NCBI GenBank assembly: GCA_014773175.1 | Contig: VXCM01000907.1 | Coordinates: 244,697-308,696 of the forward strand | From: Lucifuga dentata | Taxonomy: Eukaryota > Chordata > Actinopteri > Ophidiiformes > Bythitidae | Direction of reading: 5' to 3' | DNA: 64,000 nucleotides | Shown: in pieces, positions 25,057 to 36,600 of the stretch | Layout of the letters: each line of letters opens with the position of its first letter | How positions within the stretch are numbered: the first letter of the stretch is position 1 | The notes under the pieces: model-generated | Databases searched by the model: none | The model's input: the letters and a program-made list of their open reading frames with translations, nothing else | Told to the model about the DNA's origin: nothing | Program-made: the position numbers and the translations under genes

Positions 25057-25528
25057 AGGACCATACCAGTGATTTTGTATGTTTGAGCCCAATAAATACA
25101 ACTGTTACATTCCTGCCAATCATTTTCCAAACATACTACTGGAGGGGTATATTTTAGATTTGTTTTTTGTATCTTCCAGGCAGCCATTGGTTTTAGTTTC
25201 TTCCTGTATGCTATAAAAATCAACTTGTTGAAACTTCAAATGTACTTGAGATAAGTAATCCATCACAGTGGAATAAAAAAAACACATATTACAATTTTTG
25301 GCAAAGAAACTGAGAAATTAAAACGACTGTGCCTAATTGCATGTAAGTCTTAGCAGGCGAAACACTGAATTTTAAGGTGCGCTGAACATTTGATTTTGAA
25401 AAATTTCGGGGATTTGACAAAATGACATGAAAGCTAATATATGTTTATGTTTTGGAAAATGGTTGACAGTAATGTATTGTGGATAGAATTTACTGAGCCC
25501 AAATATGTAAAATCACTGGTATGGTCCT
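25057..25528 (-). mobile_element. TTAA-ended inverted-repeat element, full-length copy A
   Basis: The 472-bp body lies between TTAA at 25053-25056 and TTAA at 25529-25532. The left end AGGACCATACCAGTGATTTT is mirrored by AAAATCACTGGTATGGTCCT at the right, and the inverted similarity extends about 90 bp inward (GAGCCCAATAAAT against ATTTACTGAGCCC, CCATTTTCCAAA against TTTGGAAAATGG). The left half aligns in reverse orientation with copies at about 5890-6275 and 34610-34972. No transposase frame exists. Exact TTAA duplications suggest a piggyBac-type mechanism, but the terminal bases are not the usual CCC start of piggyBac ends, so the superfamily is open. Confidence 0.78.
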
Positions 25529-25532
25529 TTAA

Positions 25533-27366
25533 GTTGCTTTGTAATCAACAGGTCCAGCATTGCAAGCTTCATAATTATCATCACCAGCATCAACAACACT
25601 AATATAAGTCCATATTAATATCAAAATTAACAGCATCTAATGAAATTTGACTCATGTTGAGTCTTTTAAGCAGGTTGGAGGTCATTTTAATTTTGATAGT
25701 TTCAGCAAAAAAACAAAATGTGCAGGTTTTTTTGTGTTTTTTGTGGTTTATTGTGCAGGTTTAACTCTTAATTTAAGGAATTTTTCTTCTTCTTTTGTAA
25801 CTTAAATATATATGGAATGCATTTTCCTGTTTGATACAGTATAAATGTCATGACTGTGTTATTAGGATTTCTTGTGAGACAGTAGGGTTAACATATGTTT
25901 TGTTATTGTATCGTGTATAGCCACGTCCATGCTAGTGTTGGTTCCTCTTTCTCCACATCAAATTTAATTTATTGGTCTTATGGTACACTAATTAGCATGT
26001 AAAAATGTTAAAATACCTTTTGTGGCTGTAGAAGGTGCTGTGAAAATTAAGTAAAACTGACCCTGATGCATCGCAAGGGTTATTTCCTGTTGCTGCTGAA
26101 AAGTGCCCCTCCACTCAGCCTCTAGGAACGGCTTTAGATTCAAAGAGAAAACTAACGTCTCACTTTTTAAATAAACAAGTATGAAAACGGATAAGAAGCA
26201 AAAAGGTTAGGAAGAGGACAGAAAAGGCAGTAAAACTTGATCTCTAAGTGTGATGGTGAAAGAGATGGAGGTGAATGGGAGATTGCAGAATGGCTGAGAG
26301 ACAGAAGAAGCTGTCATGTAAAGTCTTACTGTGGGTTAAGGTAAAGAATGTCACTTCCCCTTAGGGAATCATTTCTTTTTTATTTGGTTCACCAGCACTT
26401 CTTTTTCTTGTTCAACCTGTCCTGTGCTGTTTTCTTTACATCCTTCCTCTTGGGAATATTCCAACTGAAATGGGGCAACTGTGGTGATCCATTTACAGAT
26501 GATGCTCCAGACAAAGGAGCTTAACACGGAGAGATGCTTGAAGCAGTGAGTTGTGAAGTTCAGGTCATGTTTTGTTTTTGCAAGGCCCATGGGGACGAGA
26601 TATTAATTTATTATACAGAGAAACAGCACAGAACAGAGAGAGACTCATACTTTAGTGGTAAAATCCTGCCTAAATGCTGAAAATGAAAATTCTTGTTGGT
26701 CTTACATCAAATCTCTCCAGAGCCAATTGCATCTTTTTCCACTCTCAATAAAGAAAAACAATGGTACACCATGTGGCCTCCAGCTTAAAAGAGTAAAAGA
26801 GATCAAGTAAAATAGAGAGCATGATGAAATCAGAGATAAAGAGGCCAAGTACAGGGAGTCCTGCCAGGACATGAGAGGATTTAACACCATGATAAGGTTG
26901 TATTGATCAGCCATCATTCAGTCTGTGTACCGTCTAGAGCCAACAACAGCCTTTCTTAATCTTTTGATTCTTCCTGTTTTCAATCAATCCTTTCATTACT
27001 CCAACCACCAATCCTGCTCTCTGGCAAAGCCTCAGCTTGCTTGGCTGATTTTTCCTGCTATTTGCTCATGAATGTCACAACTCATGAGTACCAACATCTT
27101 CAGATTTGCTTATCTGAAAAGATAACTGTCTCAGCCAGTAATATTTCAGTCTTCAGTCTTGATTTGTCCTGACAGCCCAAAGCTCCTCACAGCGGTAAAC
27201 AGTTGTTTCAGTCATGCACACTGAGGCTAACAGCATTCAGGCCACATACAGAGAAGTCATGTACAATACACAGAGCAGCAACGCTGGTGCTGTCAGGCTG
27301 CAGACTGCTTGGGGAAATCAGTGCAAGTCCAATAAATTATTAAATTAAAGCGGTCACATGAGCCAG
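25533..27366. other. Non-coding DNA, probable intron
   Basis: No coding exon or transposon boundary recognised. Confidence 0.5.
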
Positions 27367-28166
27367 TAGGTGACCAGTCATGAGGTCACCAAGTCTGAGA
27401 CCATGGTGCTCTGCAGGAAAAAGGTGGACTGTTCCCTCCAGGTTAGAGGGGAGTCACTACCCCAGACAGAGGAGTTTAAGTATCTCAGGGGCTTGTTCAC
27501 GAGTGAGGGTAGGATGGAGCATGAGATTGACAGACGGATTGATGCAGCGTCCAAGGTCCTACGGATGCTGTACCGGACCGTCGTGGTGAAGAGGGAGCTG
27601 AGCCAGAAGGCGAGGCTCTCAATTTACCAATCAATCTACGTTCCTATCCTCACCTATGGTCATGAGCTCTGAGTAATGACTGAAAGGACAAGATCACAGA
27701 TACAAGCGGCGGAAATGAGGTTCCTCCGTAGGATGTCTGGGTTTACTCTCAGGGACAGGGTGAGAAGCTTGGACATCCGGGAGGGACTTGGAGTAGAGCC
27801 GCTGCTCCTCCNACTCTCAGGGACAGGGTGAGAAGCTTGGACATCCGGGAGGGACTTGGAGTAGAGCCGCTGCTCCTCCGCGTCGAAAGGAGTCAGTTGA
27901 GGTGGTTCGGGCACCTAATAAGGATGCCCCCTGGTCGACTCCCTAGGGAGGTCTTCCAGGCATGTCGAACTGGGAAGAGGCCCCAGGGAAGACCCAGGAC
28001 ACGCTGGAGGGATTACATCTCCTGGCTGGCCTGGGAGTGCCTCGGAGTCCCCCAGAAGGAGTTAGAGGGCTTGGCCAAGGACAGGGAAGTGTGGGCTGGT
28101 CTGCTTAATCTGCTGCCACCGCGACCCGGACCCAGACGAGCGGAGGATAATGGATGGATGGAATGG
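27367..28166 (+). mobile_element. 5'-truncated L2/CR1/Rex1-like LINE, 3' end
   Basis: The fragment encodes only the region after the reverse transcriptase core: EEFKYLRGLFTSEGRM, AASKVLRMLYRTVVVKREL, SIYVPILTYGHEL, then a stop codon TGA at 27670-27672 where the family normally has Trp. The reading continues as VMTERTRSQIQAAEMRFLRR and, after the N-join, RSQLRWFGHLIRMPPGRL and GRPRTRWRDYISWLAWECLG. It ends in GGATGGATGGAATGG-type tandem sequence characteristic of such LINE 3' ends. The reverse transcriptase active site is missing. A 67-bp assembly duplication inside it (27745-27879) shifts the frame artificially. Clade placement is from memory. Confidence 0.82.
27745..27879. other. Single-N contig join with 67-bp exact duplication
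   Basis: Bases 27745-27811 are repeated identically at 27813-27879 with one N at 27812 between them. This is the pattern of an uncollapsed contig overlap. Confidence 0.92.
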
Positions 28167-29111
28167 AGTTGTAACTTTTTGCATAATTCTTAGAAAGAGT
28201 CCAACAACTAGTGCATTTTAAGGCCTAATATGGTAGATATTTGATAGTAAGAAAAACTTGATAATATATCAACATATATCTTTTTTCCACATGAATGCAG
28301 AACAGCGACATTCCTGTAGATAAAAACATCTGAAGGAGAAATGTCAGAAGCAGATATGCTGCAGAGGTAGAAACCAATGATCCCACTGAATGTCTCCTGC
28401 ACATTAGTAAATCCATGCCTCAAATAATTCAGGGATGCCTGACAGAGGGTTCTAGCTTGTACTAACCAGGTGCAATTGATACACGGACCAGTGAACATGG
28501 GAGAAGTCATGAATGTTTTATTAGGTGAGGTGGGTTAGTATGTAGTTTAGGTCTTACATCACGCGTTGAGACAGTATGGGATGATGGTTCATGTGTCTAA
28601 GTGGCAGGGGAAGGCTGACGCCTCCTCATTGAGAACACCCTGAAACCGTTAGCCTGTCACATCCATCATTGCTGCTTTCAAACTAACTGCATCCAGCAGC
28701 ACAGCAGTAATGCTATTATTGCACCATAATCAATCTCCATAAACAGAGATAGAATGAAGAGGTAGATGCACTCATGCATGGTCAAAAGAAAGAGGAGAGG
28801 TAATGTTAAAGAAGCAGAAACTGCAGCAGGGACTAAGAAAACAAAGTCAGTTAACCACTCCATTACGTTGGGGTAAGAGGGCTCATATCTCAGAGACCAA
28901 TAGTGTCAAGGAAACTGAGAGGCAGTATGGTTGGATGTTGATAATTATATGAATAAATCGCAACTTAGTAACAGCAAAATTTTAAAACATGAAAAGTTAA
29001 CAGATGATTCAATCTTAGATTATACAATATTTGTATGCAGAGTGATCCAGATATACTAAAAGTAATCAACATCATTACTGATTATAGCTGTGAGTAGATC
29101 CTTGGTAAAAG
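28167..29111. other. Non-coding DNA, nothing recognised
   Basis: AT-rich sequence without exon, RNA or transposon signatures. Confidence 0.5.
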
Positions 29112-29535
29112 GCCTGCAAGATTTGGTCAAAAAAAAAAATAAAAAAATTACTGAGATCACTGCCACATATTGCAATTGAGACCTGAACTTCGATTACGAT
29201 AAACGTCTCAGCAGGTGTATTTAAATTAAGATGGTTATAAAAAATGCAGTCATTATAGCAGCGGCATGGCTGTGGCAGGGTTTATGGCTTGAGCTGGAGA
29301 AGAGCTGACTGTAAATAGCGGTTCAGATTCGACAAACTCTCCGACCAAAGGGCGCCATCATTTTGGAGGGACTGGACTTCGATATAAGGCCCCATGAGGC
29401 CGTTCTAGGATTACCGTAACTGCTGCATTTTGGAGCATTCCTCACACAATACAGTGTATGTTCAATCAAACAGCAGCTTTTTGATGTTAGGATAATCATG
29501 ATTTTGATTTTAATTTGATTAATTGTGCAGCCCTA
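29112..29535 (-). mobile_element. Old hAT-like inverted-repeat element
   Basis: The right end read on the - strand begins TAGGGCTGCACAATTAATCA, a terminus I recognise from fish hAT elements. A decayed counterpart, GGCCTGCAAGATTTGG, lies at 29111-29126. The element is about 425 bp with no transposase frame, and no 8-bp target duplication can be matched, consistent with age. Confidence 0.5.
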
Positions 29536-30663
29536 CTCAGTAACCAATTAGATTTTGACATTAACCTGCCCACCCTGTGTGTGTACCAGATGGATAATGA
29601 ACAAGCGAGTGAGGCAGAGGAAGTGTGCGACAGAGACAGAGGCTGGCGAATGCTCTGCTGGGCACTGATAATGGCCGTGCTATTGTTTGCAGATTACTGC
29701 CTGTTTGTTTGTGCTGACATCATCTGTACATAAATCATCACTGGACACTGTGCCAGATCATCTTCTATGTTTCGGAAATATTATACAGTGAACTGTTTCA
29801 TTACCACAGAAATATCAATATACCTATACACAGTATAATTGATAAGTGTCAAATCTAAGGTATTTTCCCCCTTGATATATCTTTTATGGATTAATTAGCA
29901 TGACATAGTATAGTATGAAATTATGATTAAAATCATTATTTACCAACCAACTCCCTTCAGTTTCTTCTTCACTTACTGAAACTTGAGGCAGATGTTTCAG
30001 AAAGGCAGGGTGCCGTTTTTCACTCTCTTCCCTGACTACTTCATCTTCCAGTCCTCGACTGTTGAGGTGTATGATATTACTTGTTTCATGTGTTGCTAAC
30101 ACAGTACTCTGTGTGTGGTCTGCATTTCGTGGTACTGCCGGCTGTGTGGTCAGCATTTTCTGCTGCTTCAGGCTGCACACTCGCATTCTTTCTGATAAAC
30201 ACTCATTTTTCTCAGTGGAGAATATCACCTGGTCATAGGATCCAATCAATCACCTGCGGCAGCCCACCAGGGACAGTCCCACTCACATCTAAAAATTTGA
30301 CTTTTTTTTTTTTTTTAAATCAAAGAAAATGTGACCAATAAAATAGACAATTTTTAATTCATATGCATTTTATCTAATTGAGAACACCAGTGTGTGCCAT
30401 CTCAAAACGATCAATACAAATGTGTAAGAAAACTTTACACAGTTTATGTGTACAAGAAAGGATTGAGAAGAATGAAGAGATGGATGAATACAGGAAGGTT
30501 TACTGGAAGGAAAGGAGGAAGGAATGGAGGGATCAACGGGTTTGTGGACTGATGGCTGTGCATAGTCCTGACACCAAAGACAGAGAAAAATTACTAAATA
30601 ATAATGTAGAACTAATGACATTAGAATCAATAAGTTGGCCAATCTGTGACTTCGTGTATGTGA
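29536..30663. other. Non-coding DNA around a possible orphan exon
   Basis: Outside the 29977-30228 candidate on the - strand nothing is recognised. A T-run lies at 30302-30315. Confidence 0.4.
29977..30228 (-). CDS. Possible isolated protein-coding exon of unknown family
   Basis: On the - strand an 84-codon open stretch reads from VIFSTEKNECLSERMRVC through HLNSRGLEDEVVREESEK to FLKHLPQVS. It is bounded by a possible acceptor (ACCAG before 30228) and a strong donor-like GTAAGTGAAG just after it, giving a 252-nt phase-0 exon. Composition is charged and non-repetitive, and the stretch is GC-richer than its flanks. Against this, no pyrimidine tract precedes the acceptor, no partner exon is seen, and I recognise no domain. 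It may be an exon of a gene on the opposite strand, a decayed retrocopy, or chance. Confidence 0.25.
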
Positions 30664-31505
30664 GTTTTCACACTTGGGCCAAATCCATCTGGAAACCGAT
30701 TTTCACCTGGATTGCCTTTCTTTGTGCACCAAAAAGTACTTGTGTACAGATACTTTTTACTGTAGTTTTACAAGAAATGAGTTCCTGTCGTGGTGGGGAC
30801 AGCTTACACTATGCTTTCAGAGTGAAAACAGACAGATTGATGAGAACCTGCAGGGGCAACACTTGGCTTGGTCTGTCACAGTATTGTTCACCAACCCCCA
30901 ATGATCAAACTGATTCCAGCAGAATTTCTGCTGATTACCACTCTACCATTGTTTACTCAGTGTAAGTAATCTATTTAGTGTTAGCACTATACAAGCTATT
31001 TGTATAAAGTAAGTTCTTCACAGAAAAAATTAATTAGTTTGGTTATGATACCGCTAAAGAAGCAGTAAAAACCAGTCCTATTCATGAGCGTGGCTGCAGA
31101 ACCTGCAAATGAGAAGCATTTTGCATTTGAGTAGGTTCAAAACAATGCGGGATCACACCAAACAAGTGTTTCATTGCTCTCAGAACTCAGACTATGAAGT
31201 TTAACTACTGCAGCAAAGCGTGTTCTGAATTATGAATACTGTATTCATCCTGTTCTGTTATCTATAATGATAAATTTGAGCTGTTAACGTGACCAATGTA
31301 ACCAGATCACATTACTCACGTTGTTGTGTGTGGAGTAGTTAGCTTTCAAACAAACCAGAGCTTGCTTAAAGTGAACCTCAGGCCACCATTTTCAGATGGA
31401 CCTGAGTCAATTTGAATGCAGCTTTTACACTTCGAACATACCAGACTCAGGGGGAAAATTTCTTATATCCAGAAAAACTCCTCCAATCAGCCCTAGTGTG
31501 AAAAC
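30664..31505. mobile_element. Inverted-repeat DNA transposon, non-autonomous
   Basis: The left end GTTTTCACACTTGGGCC (30664 on) is mirrored at the right by CCCTAGTGTGAAAAC (31491-31505), about 15 bp with one mismatch. The right subterminal part has TTTTACACTTCGAACATACC, resembling the 'gained in spacing between host sequences' fish elements that begin TTTTCACAC. No convincing target duplication is visible, and no transposase frame is present, so superfamily is not assigned. Confidence 0.5.
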
Positions 31506-34500
31506 CCGCACACAAATTCGGTACAATAGCTGTAATAAAAATGGATTCTGAATAGCCAAGAAGGAGAAAAAGAGCAATTTAGACAGGAAAACAATGAGAA
31601 TGCATCAAGCCACCAACTGTCCTCTATCGAACCCATTAAAGTAATGCTGCAGTCTGCATTATAATTTTTCCTATTGAGCATTTATTTCAAATAAGCAGGC
31701 TAATTAAAAACAAAGCCATAAATACAAACGTGTCTAAGATGACCTAGCATTCCGTGAGAGCTGGGAGACAGACCAGAGTCGGTGGTTTTTAAGAGTGCTA
31801 ATTTGCATCATGATGAATGGTGATGAGGGCTGTCTAGAAAGGGTGGTATGCAAGCGATCATTTGCACAAGCATTACTAATGAATGCTACGGAAGCCGGTG
31901 TCTGCTAAAAATCTGTAAAACGGAGAGCTTTTGAAATGTGTGAGCGGAGGCTTGATTAGTAATCAGTCTGATCGGCCTTCAAGAGGAACATTTCAGTGTG
32001 CCTGCATCAGTATAGCTACTCTGAAGGGTTTGAAACCACACTGCTGCTTATCATTACAATTAGATTTAATGTAGTGAGGACAGTTCAAAGCTGGATATGT
32101 CGCAGACTGCTGTACAAAATCTCCTACCGTCATTTAAATTCTAAATACTCTTCTCTTCTGTCTCCTTCCTCTATCTCCACTGTCACTGGATGCTGTATAT
32201 CCTTCACTGTAATCAAAATGAAATGAGAACAAAAGTGTGTTTATCCCAGGAAGTTGTGCCAGTTTGCAGAAATGCCTTTGTAATCCCTGACAAAAACCCT
32301 TCCAGTATTTTTCCGTGGTATCTGGTGAATTGCATGGGTGTTTGCAAGGCTTAAAGCCAACACCTCTAAGAAAAATCATCTAAAAATAAACAAATGCGTG
32401 CTTTGGTAAATTTATATTCACACCCATAACTGTCTACAAGGCTGCTGTCCCACAGCAAGACAAACATGACAATGATAGAGGAACAGGAAATGGATTTCTT
32501 CATTTACAAATCACACATCTGTGCCACTGTTTTAAGCTCAAACAATTGTGTCTATTTTGTCCAAGTGCATAGTGTGAGCGTGGGATGAATTGTACCACCA
32601 CTTTCTACCAGGCCTGCTCCAAGCACCACCTGTGGTCCTCCTGCCACAGTTTTACCACCTGTACTAGAGTAATGAAAGGCTTCAATTTGAGAAAACTGTA
32701 AATAATACTGGCTCGTGTCTGTAGGATAAGATATTGATAAGTTAATCAACATGGTGGCAACAATTGTGGATTTAAAACATTGGAACTGTAAATTATTGGG
32801 AGAGGAAGCGTTCAGAAAATCAATGGAGAAAGAGAAATCGAGACAGGAGCTGAGAGGGAGAAAGAGAAATGGAAATAGAAACTTTTGTCATCAAAGAGAA
32901 ATGTAACAGCTGCTTGTAGGTAAAAGAGGCATTTTTACTCAGCAGACACACCAAACAAAACAAGAAGAAACACACACACACTCAGCTTGGCATTCAGTGC
33001 TTAAATCTGGGAAGAAATGCTCTTATAAAAGAAGTAGGTGGTTTAGGAATCTGAACAAACGTATTATTTTACACTGCCATGTGAGGACCAAATTATTCAG
33101 CATCAAGAGAAAGGCAGGGAAAGAAGAGACAGAATGGAAGGAAAGAAAGAAGTGCTTCATTGCTGTTATCTACTATGCCAAGCTTGCACATTCCGTTCCA
33201 AGGAATACTCCTCCTGGAATATGAATATGCAGAATCTTCTTTTGACAGCTAATATGTTTGTCCAGAATCAATTCTCAAGGCCAAAACACGTCAAGTTTCC
33301 CCAAATCTAGAAAGCAGATTGCCAGGATGTGAAGCACATTGATGGAAGAATGAAGACGGAGATTCAGACTCCTGTTTCAACAGCCTCTGCTCTGCTGAAA
33401 TGTCTTTGAACAAGACAGCGAATCCCTGCCAAATCTAGTTGTTGTTCTGTATCTGAACCAACCTCAGACCTCTAAAGCAGAATCACATTATATTAAACCC
33501 GTGTTGCCATCAAACATGCCCTCATACAAGCAGCTGCTCCACTAACAATGAAATGAAAACTGACTTTGTGGAGTTAAATAGCATTTATATGAGTTAGAAG
33601 TAAAGTGAAATCAATTTTATAGCAGCAATATCAGCTCTGAAAATAGACTCATATGCCCAGAAAATCATGAAGATTCCTGCCAACATCTCATTTTCCATCT
33701 CTTCTGATTGATTCTCTATGGTCCTCCATCTCTCTCTTGTTTTTGTCTATGGTAGATTGAATATTCACTCGTATAATCTAAACTTTCCTATGGAGCATCG
33801 TAATAGGACATGATCAATTTGTATTTCTCTTCAAATTGTGACTAGATGTCAAACTGGAATGCAAGTGGTTTTCATCTAGCGGACTGTGGAGTTAAATCTG
33901 ATGTAATAACAACTGAATATGCATTATGCAGCAATGGAGCCATGATTCACCAAGAGAATCTTATTATTATCATCCACGATGATGTTGCAAATCTAAAAAG
34001 ATTACAAGAAAGAACAGAATAAGGACAGAGAAAGAGAGAAGTTAGAAGACAAATGAAGACTATAAATGGGAAAATAGACAATGAAAACTTTAATTTGAGA
34101 GAGCGAAAGAGAGAAGGAGAAAAAGAGAGAGGGAGGGAGAGATACATAGAGAGCAAAGCAGAGGTAGGAGCAGGAAAAATGACAGAGAGCAATTGATAGA
34201 TAGAAGCAGTTTGTTTGCTTTTGTTGCAGTAACATCATTTATCTCTGGTGAACAGCCTCCCAGTGCTGAGAGACTATATCACAGAAATCAATCAGGGGGC
34301 AATCGCCCATACACCTCCACTGATGTGCCCGCCCATCGATACAGGAGCAAGGACAGGGCTGGTAAGGAAGAGATGGATGATAAGTGGGGCGAGGTGGAGA
34401 AAGGTGAAAAGTGCAGCAAAAAGTAAAAAATGAAAGGTAGCAAAGGACAAGAAATTAAAAGAATGAAGCAGAAGGAAAGTAGAGAGGACCTTAAAGATGA

Positions 34501-34609
34501 ATGTCAAAAACACAAATAACCATTTTTTAAACTTTTGTAATGCTAAATAATGAGGTAAATTTGTCTCTTACTATGCAATATTCTGGCAACAGCAGACTAA
34601 CACATGATC
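31506..34609. other. Non-coding DNA, probable intron
   Basis: No coding exon recognised. The stretch 31770-31960 has low repeat content and an ATTTGCAT octamer (31800-31807). A short segment near 33385-33433 faintly resembles the SINE body seen at 17780-17830. A purine-rich tract lies at 34014-34190. Confidence 0.45.
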
Positions 34610-34972
34610 GTAGATTTTAATTTCTCAGTAAAAGCGGTGTTCTCCTGGGACTACATTCCCTGGCAGACATGTTCATTCATTTGATTCCGTGTACCTCCAT
34701 GATGAAGCGCTTTGTTGAAGGGTAACTTCAACAAAAAAGTTTAATAGATGTTTTGCTCAATGTGATGGATTGCCTATATCAAGCACGTTTCAAGTCTTTA
34801 CAAGTTGATTTTTATAGTGTTTTGGAATGAAGTGAAACAAATGGCTGTTTGGAAGGTAGGAAAAGATTTCTAAAATTTACCTCTATTTTTCAGAAAATGG
34901 TTGGCAATAATGTAACATGTATGCAGGTTGTATTTATTGGGCTCAAACACGCAAAATCACCAGTTTGGTCCT
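34610..34972 (+). mobile_element. TTAA-ended inverted-repeat element, copy B
   Basis: Its right end CACCAGTTTGGTCCT is followed by TTAA at 34973-34976. It shares GGGCTCAAACACGCAAAATC and TGTATTTATTGGG with the terminal repeat of copy A, and its body matches copy A in reverse (for example CAAGTTGATTTTTATAG). The left end is not clear; a full left terminal repeat is absent or too diverged to see. Confidence 0.65.
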
Positions 34973-34976
34973 TTAA

Positions 34977-35211
34977 ATTAATGCAAAGATGAGGGAATGA
35001 TGTAGCTTTAATAGAGCAGCACAAACAAACTGGTTTGTTTACAAAGGATTGGTGTGTGTGTGTATGTGTGTGTGTGTGTGTGTGCGTGCGTTGTGACTTT
35101 AAGCCAGTGTGTAGCAACCAGGTCTCTTTACTGGCCAGCACTAACAGAAGCTGTGGAGGTCCCTTCTTGAGATCAATATATCAGAGCCCGGAGCACCTGT
35201 CAGAGAGCTAG

Positions 35212-35242
<31 letters not shown>

Positions 35243-36396
35243 ATTGAGTGTGACAGTCATTAGACCTCCTGCCCACTTTCCTGGAAACGAAATAACATGA
35301 GATCACATGAATCAGGCATTGTGCGTACAAACAACACTCACATAAACACACAGGCACAAAGTGAGGGTGTGTGTGTGTGTGTGTGTGTTGAGTGATGCTA
35401 GCCAGAGGCATGGCCGACAGTCTGACACCTCTGATGACATGAAGGGGAACCCCACCTGACACCAACCTGCCTTTTTCTGCCTGACGGCATACAGATAATA
35501 GATCCAAGGCCAATGTCACTTACACACTGAGGGATGACCAGAGGTACACACACACACACACACACGTATGTACGTACGTACGTACGTAGGGTAAAGGATG
35601 CTGCAGAGAAGCACACACGCTGACCTACATACACATATGCAGAAGGGGAAAAAGCCACTCGCAGGCACACATGCACACACACACACACACACATGCTTCC
35701 ACATACACACACATACATTTAGCTTGTCCTCACTTACACATATGAGCATAAGCAACCTTCTTCCAACATATTTGTTGAATCATGTGTTATTTTTCTGTTA
35801 CTACTGGCACAATCTTTTATTATGCTTTGTTTCAGGATAGTTCCTTGTTTAAAAACACACTCCCTGAATTTTTAATAGGGCCTAGTAGCACTTCATCTTT
35901 AAAGAAAAATATTATTTCATGACTGAAGACTTAAAGGCTTGTTAAGACTGACTTTTTTTTTTTAAACTTTATTCATCAAGGGTAGATTTAATAAGCAAAA
36001 ATGCTCTTTTAGCAGCACCCTGTTCTCCCAAATACACCAAAAAGCTACTTAATACAGTCAATTTTATCTGTTGGGCTACGAGCAGCACAACTGCAGCTGA
36101 TTAGTGGTAAAGTGCCTTGCTCAATGCTCAAGGCAACTGCTGCTAATTCATTTCCTCACCCAGATGTGTCCTGCAAATCAGCATAAAACTGGCTGCTTCT
36201 CCAACCCTCAGTCCACTGCTGACATTTTTGGAGCTTGGCAAACAATGCAGGAAATCTCTTGCACTCTGCTTCAAATCAAACTAAGACATCTACAGCGCCA
36301 CATGAATAAAATATCGCTTGGTGGATTGTGCATCACAAGAAAGGTTTGGCTCCATACTTCCTTTTCTTTGATTATGGGTTTTTGAAATTAAACTTT
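34977..36396. other. Microsatellite-rich non-coding DNA
   Basis: Besides the dense CA/TG cluster described next, nothing is recognised. The 79-106-residue ORFs here encode only VCVCVC or HTHTHT translations of the repeats. Confidence 0.6.
35052..35695. repeat. Cluster of (TG)n/(CA)n arrays with an embedded (GTAC)n array
   Basis: Arrays lie at about 35052-35090, 35215-35241, 35369-35388, 35545-35566 and 35666-35692, with a (GTAC)n tract at 35570-35588. The strand changes from TG-rich to CA-rich between 35388 and 35545. Confidence 0.9.
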
Positions 36397-36600
36397 TATT
36401 AAGGCTGTTTTCACATCTATGTGGTTTGGTCCAGGGTTCATTTCCCCTCTTGATACGGTTTGTTTGTGCAGGTTTGAACACAGCAACCACACCATGATTG
36501 TTTTGAAGAGGCGGTCTCAGTCCGATTCCAAACAAACTTGGAGCAGTTTGTGGTTTGAACATGAACTGCACAACTTCCAAACCAAATGCAACTCAATCTA
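36397..36600 (+). mobile_element. Partial inverted-repeat DNA transposon
   Basis: GGCTGTTTTCACATCTATGT followed by GGTTTGTTTGTGCAGGTTTG and AAGAGGCGGTCTCAGTCCGA matches, from memory, a fish non-autonomous element that starts with TTTTCACAC. Only the first part is recognisable and the far terminal repeat is not seen. Confidence 0.4.

Noticed and set aside
30378..30965. 195-codon ORF
   Set aside because: It crosses the boundary of the inverted-repeat element at 30664 and shows no domain or splice-supported structure.
35208..35755. Cys/Val-rich and His/Thr-rich ORFs
   Set aside because: They are translations of TG and CA arrays.
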